NCBI GenBank assembly: GCA_018136815.1
Contig: CM030934.1
Location: 4,103,587 to 4,167,586 of the forward strand
DNA from: Isochrysis galbana
Lineage: Eukaryota; Haptophyta; Isochrysidales; Isochrysidaceae
Direction: 5' to 3'
Length of the DNA stretch: 64,000 bases
This document shows, piece by piece, positions 9,629 through 19,474 of the stretch (the first letter of the stretch is position 1; each line of letters begins with the position of its first letter). Made by a program: the position numbers and the translations under genes. The notes under the pieces were generated by a model. The model searched no databases. It saw nothing but the letters and a program-made list of their open reading frames with translations, and was not told where the DNA came from.

Positions 9629-9889
9629 GATTCCCTGTGGTGTAGATGATTCCCTGTGGCGTAGAGGGCGTGGGCGAGGAGCAGGGCCAGTAGGTCGGGA
9701 GAGGCAGGTAAGGGCGGGGCCGGTGCGATGGGCGAGGAGTAGCACGTGAGGCGAAGAGAATGTGAGTGAGGCGAGGACGGACGGGGGGAGGGGCTGGACG
9801 GCGAGCGAGTGGGAGCGAGTCGGAGGTGACGGCCGAGAGAGAATACCAAGGGGGGCACTCGTCTCAGCAACCAATACTTGGGCCAGGCG

Positions 9890-10531
9890 TCAGATATACT
9901 CCGATGTGGCTGTCACATGGACATTGCACTTGGTGCAGCACCGCGAGACAATGTCCGAGTGAAGAAAGTCGACGTGCCCCTTTTGCCCGCTCCAGTTCAT
10001 CCCAAAGATGTCGATCCTTTGGACCAAGGGGTGGGACTGCAGAGCGTCGATCACGGCCCCGCCTGTGGAAGGGCCGAAGGGGGTGATGGCATGAGGTTGC
10101 GACACCTGGCATTCGGGGAAGAGGCGCTTGCATCGAGCGCTGCGGATGGCACCCCATTGCTGCCCCCGCTCATACACCACGACGGAGGGGCGCACCCTCA
10201 CAAACTTTGCATTTTTTAGCCACTTGGGCTTCTTGTTACGCGAGAGCACGACCCACACTGGAACGTCGCGCGCAATCGGCGGGGTCGCCTCAAGGTGATC
10301 GCGCAGCACCAGCAGGTGAGTGGGCTCCCCGGGGCGCATGTTTTTGCAATCATTGAATCGAACAACGCACTCCGAGGAGGCGATTTGTAGGCGGTCGTTT
10401 TCACTGATCGGCCCATTGCCGACGAGTGTCACCCGCGGTCGCAATACGCTACTCAGCGGCTTCGCACGGCACCCTGCGACCGCCCTCGTTACAATGAGAA
10501 CAAGGACTGCCACGACGACCAAAATGGCCAC
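9890..10531 (-). CDS. GT29 sialyltransferase-like glycosyltransferase
   Basis: The 213-residue type II membrane protein starts with an anchor (MAILVVVAVLVLIVT). It then shows the GT29 pattern: VTLVGNGPISENDRLQI followed by VVRFNDCKNM (sialyl motif L), TPFGPSTGGAVIDAL ending in IDIFGMNWS (motif S) and HVDFLHSDIV (motif VS-like His). It should act in the Golgi lumen. Algal GT29 proteins are numerous and their donor need not be sialic acid; transfer of a related acidic sugar is possible. It is intronless, shorter than animal enzymes (about 300-400 residues) and lies 261 bases upstream of the triphosphatase-like gene on the same strand. Confidence 0.8.
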   Translation of the reverse strand: MAILVVVAVLVLIVTRAVAGCRAKPLSSVLRPRVTLVGNGPISENDRLQIASSECVVRFNDCKNMRPGEPTHLLVLRDHLEATPPIARDVPVWVVLSRNKKPKWLKNAKFVRVRPSVVVYERGQQWGAIRSARCKRLFPECQVSQPHAITPFGPSTGGAVIDALQSHPLVQRIDIFGMNWSGQKGHVDFLHSDIVSRCCTKCNVHVTATSEYI

Positions 10532-10559
10532 CCCTGCCCCCGGCGGCTTCAGTCCCGAC

Positions 10560-11040
10560 TAATCCTGTAAACAGGAGCGGGACTTACCAATTTTTCGGTG
10601 AGCGGAGCTCTCGCTCCGCCCACCCCCTTCTCCGCGCCCTCTCTCCCCTCTCCTGCGGCACGCGCGATGGCGCGCCTGCGGCAGGCCTCCAGCTGCCCTA
10701 TGGCGACCCCTGGAGGCTCCTGGAGGCCAGCTCAGGGGACAGAGGAGGCTGGGGTTGGGCCCTGGCCTCCCCTGCCTCTCCCTCGCTGGCGCTCCCGAGC
10801 CTCAGGGGCCCCCACGCTGCACCTGTCTGCCTGTCGACCAGGGGGGGGGGGGGGTGGAGCAATGGGCTGGCCACGACTGGCCAGGACGAGCGAATCAGGC
10901 GTGCCTGTGAGTGAGAGAGTGGGTCAGCAGGGCAGTGGCCTCCTGGCAAGCCATCAGGCATGCCAGGAGGATGGGTGGTTCCTCCCCCATGGCAGGGGAG
11001 GAGTGGAGAGAGGGGGGGCTCGTGCCCCCCCATAGGTCAA
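10560..11040. other. Low-complexity stretch, possible decayed ORF1 copy
   Basis: The sequence is rich in CTGGCC, CAGGCA and G-run words, and frames are open on both strands. A minus-strand hairpin-like CAACTAACTTTATAGTCAGTTG lies at 11070-11091, much like the hairpin before the ORF1 copy at 20.2 kb. No MERA start follows. I treat it as decayed repeat rather than a gene. Confidence 0.35.
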
Positions 11041-11091
11041 CCAAGTATAAACTTAGTTGTCCATGGCAACTGACTATAAAGTTAGTTGAAT

Positions 11092-11142
11092 ACACATACA
11101 CATATGTATCCCTACAAATCTCCCCCCTCGCAAACCCCCATT
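11092..11142. repeat. Dispersed repeat, interrupted by LTR
   Basis: The segment from ACACATACACATATG through CCCTACAAATCTCCCC to CAAACCCCC is nearly the same as 61113-61168. At 61 kb the sequence continues past CAAACCCCC, whereas here it is cut by the LTR starting at 11143. This supports the LTR boundary. Confidence 0.7.
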
Positions 11143-11730
11143 TGTCGTGGATAAAGGGAGCCGCACCACGCCGCACGCTCTACCCTTAGAGCGTGCCTAC
11201 TTTCCCGCGCCCTGCCTCCCTCCCCTCTCCCGCCGCGCGCTCTATCTTTAGAGCGTGTCTCCCCCACACCCCGCTCCTCCCCTCTCCTCCCGCCTGAGTT
11301 CCCGCGCGTACGACCCGCAGCCGGATCCCTTCCTTCCGTTCTCTCGTGTCCTCGCGCCTCGCGGTGTTTCCTTGTTCTCTTGGCCAGAGAGGGTCGGAGA
11401 GTCTCCCGCGTTCGCCGGTTCCCTCCTTTCCTCCAGCGCCCGCCCCCTTCCCGTTCCATTAGTTTCCCCCTTGTTCAACTTGTTCCCATAGATTCCGAGT
11501 GGATTCCCGTCCGTCGCCCTGTGTCCATTCTTTCCTCGTCTTCTTCTGCTTCCTGCGACATCGCTAGGACGCCCCGCTTGTGCGCCTCCCTTCTGTCCTC
11601 CCGTCTGCCCTCGTTCGTCATGCCTGGCCATGGATCGCCTGCTGTGCCGTCCCGTGTGCTCCCTTCCCGTGCTGCCTCCGGTCGCTCGTCCCGTTCCTCT
11701 CGCCCCGCGCTTCATACATCCCATGTTACA
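11143..11730 (+). mobile_element. Lone copia-type LTR, about 588 bp
   Basis: It starts TGTCGTGGATAAAGGGAGC and ends CATGTTACA, so the ends are TGT...ACA. It matches the 3' LTR at 46065-46540 in layout: TGTTGCGGGTAGGGGGAGC at that start, paired CTCTA-CCC/ATTCTTAGAGCG hairpins, a GGATCCCTTCCTTCC word, a GTTCCATTAGT word and a CCATGT-ACA end. No internal element genes flank it and I could not find a target duplication. It is a solo LTR or a truncated end. The long frames over it are not genes. Confidence 0.65.
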
Positions 11731-12661
11731 GACCCACAACCACAACCTCACGCAGACCTACCACAGCCATTCCACAGCTCACCACACCATTGGTATTGGT
11801 ATTGTGTATTGTATAATACGTATATAAGATCGCGTTTCGTTCGTTCGTTACTTACGGTTACGGTGTGTAAAATCCCTCTCGAGCGTAGAATGTAGAATGC
11901 CCCTCCCGGTCCCCACCCACCACCCACGGCCACTCACCGAGGCGTCTGTAGCTCTCTATCTATGCGTGCGCCGCTTGCAATGCGTATTACCTACGTCATC
12001 TAAGCTGGGCATTCAACGTCACAATTTATTACTACGCAGCTACAACAACGGCGCACTCGCAGTTATATGTTCTAATTATTTTGAAACATCCTTTTATGGA
12101 TTATTGGTTATTGGGACAGAGTAAGACTAGCTAAGCACTACACTCAAATGAGCGTGCGTCTACCTGCCATGGTACAAAGTACAAAATTGGCCATCCCGGC
12201 GCGGAATAGATAGGGGCCACAGCCCATGCGTAACATCTAGCCGAGCTAGCTAGCATAGCTAGATCTGTGCACACTGGACACCGGACGGCCAGACACGAAC
12301 GCGCACACAGCACAAGGACACGGGCACAAGCACGTGCTGCTCACTGACATAGGTCATCTACATCCTCCCGTCTTCACGAGCATCTCTTTGCGCCACTGCC
12401 TTCAATTCAGCTACATCCTAAATGATTCTACAGGAGATGTCAACTTCCTCCCACATCTACATCGCTAAGCATCGACGGAAAAGTTCGGCCTCTACAACCT
12501 CCGCTGTGGTAGTGGCCGATGTACGGACGTGCGAAGCGAAGATGGCTGAGCGTGCGACGATGGAAAGTCTGCTTCGCACGCGCGCAAGCTGCCTTCGTTT
12601 CGAGAGTCTTTCAGAGTTCCAAATGCACACTCACACTATGTACTACTCTTTGGAATATATT
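11731..12661. other. Intergenic stretch downstream of LTR
   Basis: No gene is supported. It holds a TTGGTATTGGTATTGTGTATTG tract near 11790, small GCTAGCTAGCATAGCTAG words near 12245 and general spacer. The part next to 12662 is the 3' flank of the reductase gene. Confidence 0.5.
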
Positions 12662-13540
12662 TCAAGCGATAAATGGAAACAAGGCGCGGCGGTTCTCGGG
12701 ATACTCGCCCTTGAACTTCTCGCGGTACCATTGATGGTGGTGGAACGCACGCGGTCCCGTGTTGCAGAAAGTAAACAGAGCAAAGGCCACGCAACCGATG
12801 TGTAGGTGTGACGCAATAGCATAACCCGACCATTCGATAAACTCCCCAAGGTAGTTCGCACCGGAGACGTACTCAAACATACCTCCTCGGGGTATCTTAT
12901 ACCCCGTCTCACCAGGCTTGCGCAGATTTCGAAGAATGGCGTCCGAGTCGAGATTGATGTACCAGCCGGCAAGCCACATTGTTGCGCCGCATGTCAGACA
13001 CAGCACGTCACTAGCAGAATCCATAGTGTAGACGTGCAGATGTGTCCAGAGCCGCGCCTGCAAATACCCATTGAATGCACAAAACGTGCTGGCAAGAAGA
13101 CAGATAATAAGAGGCATAGGCTTGCCACCGCGCATCCGGAACGGATATATGAAGGCACGGTACACATAATGGGTAAGGAACATGGCACCGAGCACTTGAT
13201 TCGGTAGAGATATCATGCACGCCGGGTCGCCAAACCAGATCAAGGCGAGCGCGACAGTCACCGACCAACTCTCTTGGAAAACCCAGGCAGTCCAGGCTGG
13301 GAGTAGCGGTCCGAGCCATCTTGACCCCTGTCCCGGTGAGTAGCGCCCATACATCGCTGGCACCCATCCTCCAAGCTCAACCGCAAGGACAACCGCGCCG
13401 ACCAGGAGCATCAACCACGCGCAGCCTACATGCAGCTCGGCCTCATGGAGGCGAGTCATGTCTAAAAGGGCGGAAATGGAGCTCCATTTCTCCGACAATG
13501 GTAACCCTTGTGCACCCGCTGGCTCCCTCTTCCCCACCAT
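12662..13540 (-). CDS. Steroid 5-alpha-reductase family enzyme
   Basis: The 292-residue membrane protein reduces a steroid delta-4 double bond with NADPH in the ER. It belongs to the SRD5A/DET2 family. The C-terminal signature is very clear: YKIPRGGMFEYVSGANYLGE, then IEWSGYAIAS, and AFHHHQWYREKF with EYPENRRALFPFI at the end. Several hydrophobic helices precede it (LMLLVGAVVLAVELGGW, VLGAMFLTHYVYRAFIYPF). Length is slightly above the usual 260 residues because of a 30-residue N-terminal extension. It is intronless and complete. In algae the likely substrates are sterol intermediates rather than hormones. Confidence 0.93.
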   Translation of the reverse strand: MVGKREPAGAQGLPLSEKWSSISALLDMTRLHEAELHVGCAWLMLLVGAVVLAVELGGWVPAMYGRYSPGQGSRWLGPLLPAWTAWVFQESWSVTVALALIWFGDPACMISLPNQVLGAMFLTHYVYRAFIYPFRMRGGKPMPLIICLLASTFCAFNGYLQARLWTHLHVYTMDSASDVLCLTCGATMWLAGWYINLDSDAILRNLRKPGETGYKIPRGGMFEYVSGANYLGEFIEWSGYAIASHLHIGCVAFALFTFCNTGPRAFHHHQWYREKFKGEYPENRRALFPFIA

Positions 13541-13616
13541 TAGCCCGACACAGCCCTATGGTAGAGCAGAGAAGGGAAGGACTCGCGCCGCTCCCCGTCG
13601 GTAGGAGATTTGGGGG

Positions 13617-13847
13617 TTCGCACTCGCTCGAGTCTAGCTTCTATCACGGATGGGTGTATTTGCCTTATAGGATAATCTTAAATTCCCTAAGGCACACGCA
13701 CAGCCTAACAATGGGTGGGTTGGGTCGGGAGAGCGAAAGCCGAGAGAGAAGTCTAGACCCCTGGCGCAGTGTGAACGGGGGTTACTGTGAAACCTCACAT
13801 TCGCACTCGCTCGAGTCTAGCTTCTATCACGGATGGGTGTATTTGCC
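13617..13847. repeat. 48-bp direct repeat pair
   Basis: An identical 48-bp sequence (TTCGCACTCGCTCGAGTCTA...) occurs at 13617-13664 and 13800-13847. The 135 bases between are unique. It may be the duplicated end of an element or a local duplication. Confidence 0.85.
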
Positions 13848-13889
13848 ATCCGAACCCCTCGTCGTGTACGACGTACGACGGAAGACGGA

Positions 13890-13892
<3 letters not shown>

Positions 13893-13932
<40 letters not shown>
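13893..13932. repeat. (GA)n microsatellite
   Basis: About 20 GA units lie on the plus strand. Confidence 0.95.
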
Positions 13933-13933
<1 letters not shown>

Positions 13934-13989
13934 ATTGGTCGCGCCCAGCTAGACATCCTCGATGGAATAGGTGTGGTCCAATAACCAAC

Positions 13990-14828
13990 CGAAGAGGGCG
14001 AAAGCCGCCGTCGACGGGCCTACTGTGGGGTCAATGTAATGCTTCTCCCTGGTCCCTGGTGGTTGTGCCAGGCGCCCAGCCTCCGAGCCAGTCGGCTCGG
14101 GCCCGGGGCACCTTGATGGCTTCGGTCGCCGATGACGCGCCGGATCGGAGCGAGTGCCCTAGGTACGCGAAGCCAGGCGGTGCTACGATGCCGTACCTAT
14201 CTAATGTGTGGGCTACCCACTTGGACATGTGAGCGGTGGTGGTGGTGGGCGGCCGCTCTCCTGCCAACTGGAACAGAAAGGGTGTGCACCCCCCTTGTTG
14301 CGCTTTGAGCTCCAGGAAGCGGCGGGCGAGACGGACGACCAGGGGCACTTGCGACGGGATTCCTTGCGATGGTGGTGGATGAATGGGAATGCGGATCACG
14401 CGACGAGTCCCTAGGTGTTTGCGCTGTTTCTCCGTGAGGCGCAGCCACATGAACTGCCCGTCTAGTCCGAAGTCTGAGGTGGCGAGTAGCGTGGTCGAGT
14501 CCTGCCTGCCCATGAACAAGTAAGCTAAGGCGATGGCCAGATGCTCTCGCAAGTCTGGCAGGGACAGCGACTGCTGCGCGCCCGTCAGAATGCGCGATAC
14601 CGCCTCCGCCGGAAGGGGGATGCGAGTGTTGATGGTGCGCGCGCGGGCTTGCGAACGGGCCATACCTTTGCGCACGAGCGCTACGAGGTGGCCTTGTGCC
14701 GGCTTATCAAAGCCAAAGTCCGCGTGCATCGAGTTGATGGCCGAGAGGTACGGTTGCAGCAGGCTGGCCGCCGCCACCGTACCCTTTTCGGCGACGTAGC
14801 CTACGTAAGCGGCCACCATCTGCGGCAA
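13990..14828 (-). pseudogene. Tyrosine recombinase of a DIRS/Crypton-like element, frameshifted
   Basis: The 265-residue frame (14031-14828) has a tyrosine-recombinase catalytic domain: an N-terminal helical part (LQPYLSAINSMHADFGF), the first Arg in FMGRQDSTTLL, a C-terminal GHSLRSGASSATEAI giving the HxxR motif, and the GGW box (WLGGW). The frame stops 13 codons after that box. In the adjacent frame the next codons read HYID, supplying the expected catalytic Tyr, and the reading continues without a stop for about 15 more residues. A one-base indel near 14040 therefore breaks the gene, or is an assembly error in GGGACCAGGGAG. The N-terminus is also missing. Confidence 0.7.
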
Positions 14829-14940
14829 GGCTAGGGACTAGGAGAAGCAGTTAACTAGTTAACTCAGTTAGTGGTTGTTAGCTACCTCCTAAATAGCGCA
14901 AGTAGTTAACTAACTGCCCCCAACTCGCAAGTAACTACTA

Positions 14941-16701
14941 TTGACTCTCACCTTCCTGAAAGGGAACCGGGAGCGAATGAAACTCGAAGGCGGAGCGGGC
15001 ACATTTGTGTCCAAGGCGGCCTACTCGACCCGCTGGCATCTTTATGTCTCGGCGGGCCAAGGTTCGTTTCTAGACGGAAGCTTCCCTCGCAAGTTGTTGC
15101 TCCAGATCAACGGGAAGACCGTCCCGGTGAACTACGCCATCCGGGCGTGCAAAGAGATCGCCATGCCAGAGAACATCCAATCTCCTCACAAACTCATGGT
15201 CCATGGCAGCCTCCGCGGCTGCAAAGGTTGGCGGCCGGAGGTGGTACAAGGCCTCCCCACTTCGATTCGCATCTGCGAATGCGACAAGGAAGCGGCGAAA
15301 CGCCGCGAACGCAACGAGGCGCAACGACTCAACCCTCGTCCGAAAACGGCACACGAAGCCCTTGGTAAAGGTCCCCCCAAGCAATGTGCGCGCTTCACTC
15401 AAGGCCTCTGCCTCAGGAACAAACGCGGAGTACGGTGCAACCTCTCGCACGACGTGCCAGGCGCGTGGATCGACAACAAGTGCACGATTCGTTGCCACCT
15501 CCACCCGCACAAGAAGATCCCGGGCGTCTGTTTGAACGGCCCGGCGTGCCTTTTCCTCCACCCAGAGTACGCGTATGCGATTGCGAATGCGGCTGCCAAA
15601 CTCACCACCGCAAAAACGATGCCCTTGCGCCCGAAACTGAAATTTGACTCCACCCTCGGATATCCAGGTGAAGGACCCATTCGCATCGCGACGTACAACA
15701 TTAACGGCACCAAGGGCGGCAAGCTAGCCGCAGTGCTGTCGCAAGCGCGGAAAGCGAAAGTAGACGTGCTGCTTTTACAAGAGCTACATGCTTACGAAGA
15801 TGGCTCACACCTCCGGGCCCATAGGACAGCCGCCATGCTAGGATGGCTGTGGTTTGTCGCTCCAGGAGAGCCAGGGGACCCCGCTAGCGGCGTAGCTGTG
15901 GCAATCAGAGAAGCGGCCGAGCGGATAACCGCTAGAACGGACACCCTAGAAATCATACTGAAGAGTAGATGTGTATCGGTAAGACTCAATATAGACGGTA
16001 ATCAATATCGTATAATGTCTGTATATCTCAGCGCGCAACCCGGGCCCCGCGGAAGGCAAATAGCCGAATTAGGTCGAAAAATGGACACCCTGGACCCCAT
16101 TCCAACCATAATGGGAGGCGACTTCAACTGTGTAGAAGATAGCGCGCAAGACACCCGAAGAATAGGGGAGGCAATATACACCAATGCGCACGGAGAAAAA
16201 TGGAAGATGCTGGCCAGAGCGCACAAGTTTCGAGACGCACACCATACGATGCGCCTGGGGCCGGATGGCGGCTACACGAGAATGGCAGCTACCATCCACA
16301 CGAGAATAGACCGCATATACCACAGCAAAGACATAGACGCCTTCCAATGGCAGAAACACGGACCAAGCCCGGACCTATTTACGGGCAAAGCCGCATCAGA
16401 CCACCTTCCCGTCTTAGCGCTCTTCGAGACCCCGAGTTACAAGCCGGGGCGGAACTTCGACAAACCAATAGACTCGGCCATAATATACGAGAAGGGCATG
16501 ATGAGTGCAGTGGAACTGCTACTCCGAACCGCCGGCCGACGGATAGGCGAGGGAGGCAACATAGAAACTATATCCGCCAAAAACACACCACTCCATGCGC
16601 ACAAAAAAAGCCGCGCAGGGGAGGAAACCCAAACTCAAGAAACCACTAGAACTCAGCGCCCCCGTATTTATCGAAGACGAAAAAGGCAGGCTACAACTTA
16701 G
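14941..16701 (+). mobile_element. LINE ORF2, N-terminal part with zinc fingers and AP-type endonuclease
   Basis: The frame contains LTFLKGNRERMKLEGG near the start, then a conserved novel region ending GSLRGCKGWRPEV. A CCCH finger follows (CARFTQGLC, VRCNLSH) and a second Cys/His cluster (CHLHPHKK...CLFLHPEY). An EEP endonuclease comes next: RIATYNINGTKGG, LLLQELHA, GGDFNCV, RIDRIYHS and ASDHLPVLA as the catalytic Asp-His. The endonuclease nicks target DNA to prime reverse transcription. The reverse transcriptase that should follow is absent: the frame runs into the C-terminal tail of ORF2 in a different frame. The element is internally deleted. No good ATG starts the frame, so the 5' end is missing too. 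Confidence 0.85.
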
Positions 16702-16756
16702 CGAAAACACTAGCCTAGTAGTGAAAGCACTTGGTCTTGCCGAAAAACTCGCATAA
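16595..16756 (+). pseudogene. LINE ORF2 C-terminal tail
   Basis: The 53-codon frame includes PVFIEDEKGRLQLSENTSL and ends ALGLAEKLA. The copy at 31.74-31.85 kb ends the same way (PVFTFNDKGTLML..., LQLAEKLA, stop). Its conservation in two copies shows that this is the true end of ORF2. Here it is joined to the endonuclease, overlapping it in another frame, which marks a large internal deletion. Confidence 0.65.
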
Positions 16757-17095
16757 CACGACGTGTCGCCCTGGATTAATAGATCACCTGGAAATGCGAC
16801 TGTTCAATATAACTCACCCACGACTAACATTGCAGCACGCAGGAAAACCGGAACCCTGAAACGAAAACATATGATAAACAGGTCACTCAGCAGCACAGGA
16901 GGAGGGCGAGAACACGCCGCTGAGGACAGGTGCACCCCGCTCCGCTCGGACCCCCCAAAAGACCCGAGCCCCTAAGTAGAGCACGAGGGGAGTTGCCGCA
17001 AGGCGGGAAATGAGGGTGGGAAAGGGAAAAGGGCGTGGCTACGAGGGAACGTTCCAGTGCCACGAGTGAGGCGAGAATTTTAAAAAGTTTTTTTT
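16757..17095 (+). mobile_element. LINE 3' UTR and tail
   Basis: The region carries the 3' UTR hallmarks repeated at about 31.9-32.4, 51.2 and 58.1-58.6 kb: ACAGGTGCACCCCGCT, GAGCCCCTAAGTAGAGCAC, GAGTTGCCGCAAGGC, GGGCGTGGCTAC and GAGGCGAGAATTTTAAAAAG followed by T9. The end at about 17095 is the A/T-rich tail. Confidence 0.75.
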
Positions 17096-17721
17096 TAGCG
17101 AGAGTCGATTCGCGAATGCGACAGCTACTCGAGTCGCAGTCACTTATTTCTCGAGGACCGCTCACGGCGCCGAGCTGGTAAGGGCCGTTCTTCTTGGTTT
17201 AGAGAGTTCCCCCCCCCCCCCCCCGGTGCCTTTTCCCGGAGAGTCGGCCGGCGTCGACCGGTCCGCCTCAATGGGTTTTCCCTCATTTTAACTTGTGGGG
17301 GGTTAGAATGGGAGCCGGGGGTCTGCGAGGGGGGAGATGTGGAGGGGTGCATACGTGTATGTGTCTGTGGCAGCAACATGCGCCGAGGCGTACGGGCAGG
17401 TGCGCTGAGGGTTGCCGTGTTGGTACCGGGCTAGTGAGAGTAGTGGTACTAAGGCTCAGTTAGATTATACGTAGTATAAACAGAAACCAAGGGTGCTTTG
17501 TTGTAGCACATGTGTGAGATCTAAGCCAAGAATGGCAACTTCGTCCTTCCTAACGTGTCTCGCCGAGCGTGCGTACCTTGCGAGGTTACCTCTGATCAAC
17601 ACAATGCTGCTATCTATCACTGGGCCCCAAAGGCGTGGGGCTAAACAACAACGAGGCACGGCGGAAGTGGAGCTACCACACACCACAAGCACTAGGAAAA
17701 TCATCAAGCCGGAATTCAGAG
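17096..17721. other. Intergenic stretch
   Basis: It contains a C16 run (about 17209-17224), short GT/GTGT words and an open frame on either strand (17465-17782) that I do not recognise. No supported gene. Confidence 0.4.
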
Positions 17722-18555
17722 TCAGAGATCGAATAATGCAGACACTAGGCAGCGTAAAATCGGCCGCCTCTTGACGAAACACCCACGAGCAGATCTTCTC
17801 AGCTGCTTGATCGAATTCTTGCTTGTTAGTGGCAAGTGTTCTTGAGACATCATATGTCCCACATCAGGTGCAACACTTCTCTCCTTCTCACCGAGCCCCG
17901 GCGACGCCATTCGCCCGACAAGAGGACAAGAAATACAGAAGTCGGAAGGCGCTCTTCTCCACTCTCTTGACTCGCCCTCAAGAGTATCCAGTAGCTCCGC
18001 CTCTCTGAGGCGCGCCTTAGAAGGTGTGGCGGAATCATAGCCATGCGATGAGAGGGGAAGATACGTAAGCTCATGCGTGTGCGGCAAAGCACCTCGGATC
18101 GGGTCGCCGATGACTGCGGGCCACCAAACAACCGGTTCGCCTTCACTCATCTCCACGCGAACATCTATCTGATCGCCTGGCGTGAGTCCTAGCTCTATCA
18201 AAGATGCGAACCGCGTCTTGGCCGCAGTGCCCGGTGCATCTAAGGTTGCAGCTGCCTGAGGCAAGTGAGGCCCAAGATCGCAGAGTGAGCCAGCTGCGAC
18301 GGATTGGTTGACAAAACTGGGCAGTACGGTTGGTACGCCAAGCTTGGCCGCTTTTCGAATGGCCTGTGTGTTCTTCTGCAGCGCCTGTGAACTGGCCACC
18401 AATACATCCACGCGCTGGTGGATCACATTCGAGATAGTGCCACCATGTTGGGAGACCATCGTGCGAATGTTGGACTGCCCTGACCCGCCAGCAGTCACTG
18501 CAATGGTCAGGCCAGCGAAGATAGGCCTCGTGGTGATCTTGGATGTCGGCTTCAT
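17722..18555 (-). CDS. BRCT-domain protein with Tudor-like segment
   Basis: The protein (277 residues from the ATG at 18555) begins with a BRCT domain: IFAGLTIAVTAGGSGQ, VSQHGGTISNVIHQRVDVLV, then AAKLGVPTVLPSFVNQSVAAGSL. BRCT domains bind phosphopeptides in DNA repair and cell-cycle proteins. After a linker, GDQIDVRVEMSEGEPVVWWPAVIGD looks like a Tudor/SH3-like barrel start. The last 60 residues (from about 17900) are low in identity clues and could follow a missed intron. I preferred the start at 18555 because the upstream extension is encoded by a CA repeat. Nuclear location is inferred. Confidence 0.7.
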   Translation of the reverse strand: MKPTSKITTRPIFAGLTIAVTAGGSGQSNIRTMVSQHGGTISNVIHQRVDVLVASSQALQKNTQAIRKAAKLGVPTVLPSFVNQSVAAGSLCDLGPHLPQAAATLDAPGTAAKTRFASLIELGLTPGDQIDVRVEMSEGEPVVWWPAVIGDPIRGALPHTHELTYLPLSSHGYDSATPSKARLREAELLDTLEGESREWRRAPSDFCISCPLVGRMASPGLGEKERSVAPDVGHMMSQEHLPLTSKNSIKQLRRSARGCFVKRRPILRCLVSALFDL

Positions 18556-18758
18556 GCACACACACACACAGGTGGGGGGGGGGGGCGAGGAAAAGGGCAA
18601 GGGGGGGGCGACGACCACCGACCGACCGTCACTTGACATTTCGCGTGCTGAGTACATGAATCATAGAGGGTTTTTCATATTGTACGAGTCAACAGCGACT
18701 CAAGAGAGGGCGACTCAACGACGTCGATTCACTGTTGACTCACATATTCTCTTCACTC

Positions 18759-19474
18759 TTAAGGTGGTACGCGGATCGGAGTGCCCACCCCCGGTATTAC
18801 GGCGGAGCGGAGGGTGGCGAGCGCCTCCAGCGAGGGAGTGGCCCACCTTCTGGGCCCTGTGGAGGGTGATGTGGGGCATGGGGTATGACCCTGGCGGCCT
18901 GGGAGAGGCCTATGGCGACCCTCCCGACAGCCCAGCCGGTGGCCGCGGCGACGCAGGCGCAGAGCCGCCGGAGCCGCTGCGCGTCGTGTTGGTGAGGCGC
19001 AGCGTCCAGCGAGGGTGGAAGAAGGTGGACGAACAGCACTGGCTGTGCCCTCTCTGCGACGGTGATGAGCAGGAGGTGCGGGCAGCAGTGCAGACTGCAA
19101 GGAAGGGCAGCCTTCCTGTGCAGTGCACAAGGGAATGGGTGAGGGGCAGGCTCCTGTAAGGTGATGCGGCGCATGGCTTCTCGCAGTGCGAGTGCTTTGT
19201 CACCGCGCCGTACATGGAAAGTGAGCATGGGGGTAGGAAGAGCGACAAGCAGAAGCGACACTTCATGTACTGGGCCATTGCCCATGAGTTGGGGGCCCAC
19301 GCGCGCGGAGTGGCAGTGCAGCACACCCCCTGTGTGCAGAAGGAGATAAGTCGTTTGTACGGCGCGTCCGAGACGGGGTATATTCCGTCACACGAGCGCC
19401 AGAAGCGGAAGAGGAAGGGGGGTGAAGAAGGAGGAGAGAAAGTGAATGAGGGAGGAGCTGTGGGTGTAGAGTGA
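18759..19474 (+). mobile_element. TTAA-flanked DNA element end with degraded Cys-rich ORF
   Basis: TTAA at 18759-18762 is followed by GGTGGTACGCGGAT, the same end as both arms of the palindrome near 22945. Inside, a frame reads QHWLCPLCDGDEQEV up to 19159, and a second reads CECFVTAPYMESEHGG, then KRHFMYWAIAHELGAHARG, to 19474. They look like one protein broken by a frameshift near 19160. I do not recognise its family. The right end of the element was not found. Confidence 0.45.

Noticed and set aside
9002-9749. Plus-strand frames of about 200 codons
   Set aside because: They are antisense to the triphosphatase-like gene, which has the recognisable strand pattern.
11112-11895. Several 100-170 codon frames on both strands
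   Set aside because: They lie inside an LTR whose boundaries are supported by comparison with the copy at 46 kb.
16763-16975. 70-codon frame after the LINE ORF2 tail
   Set aside because: It lies within the LINE 3' UTR, which is conserved as non-coding in other copies.
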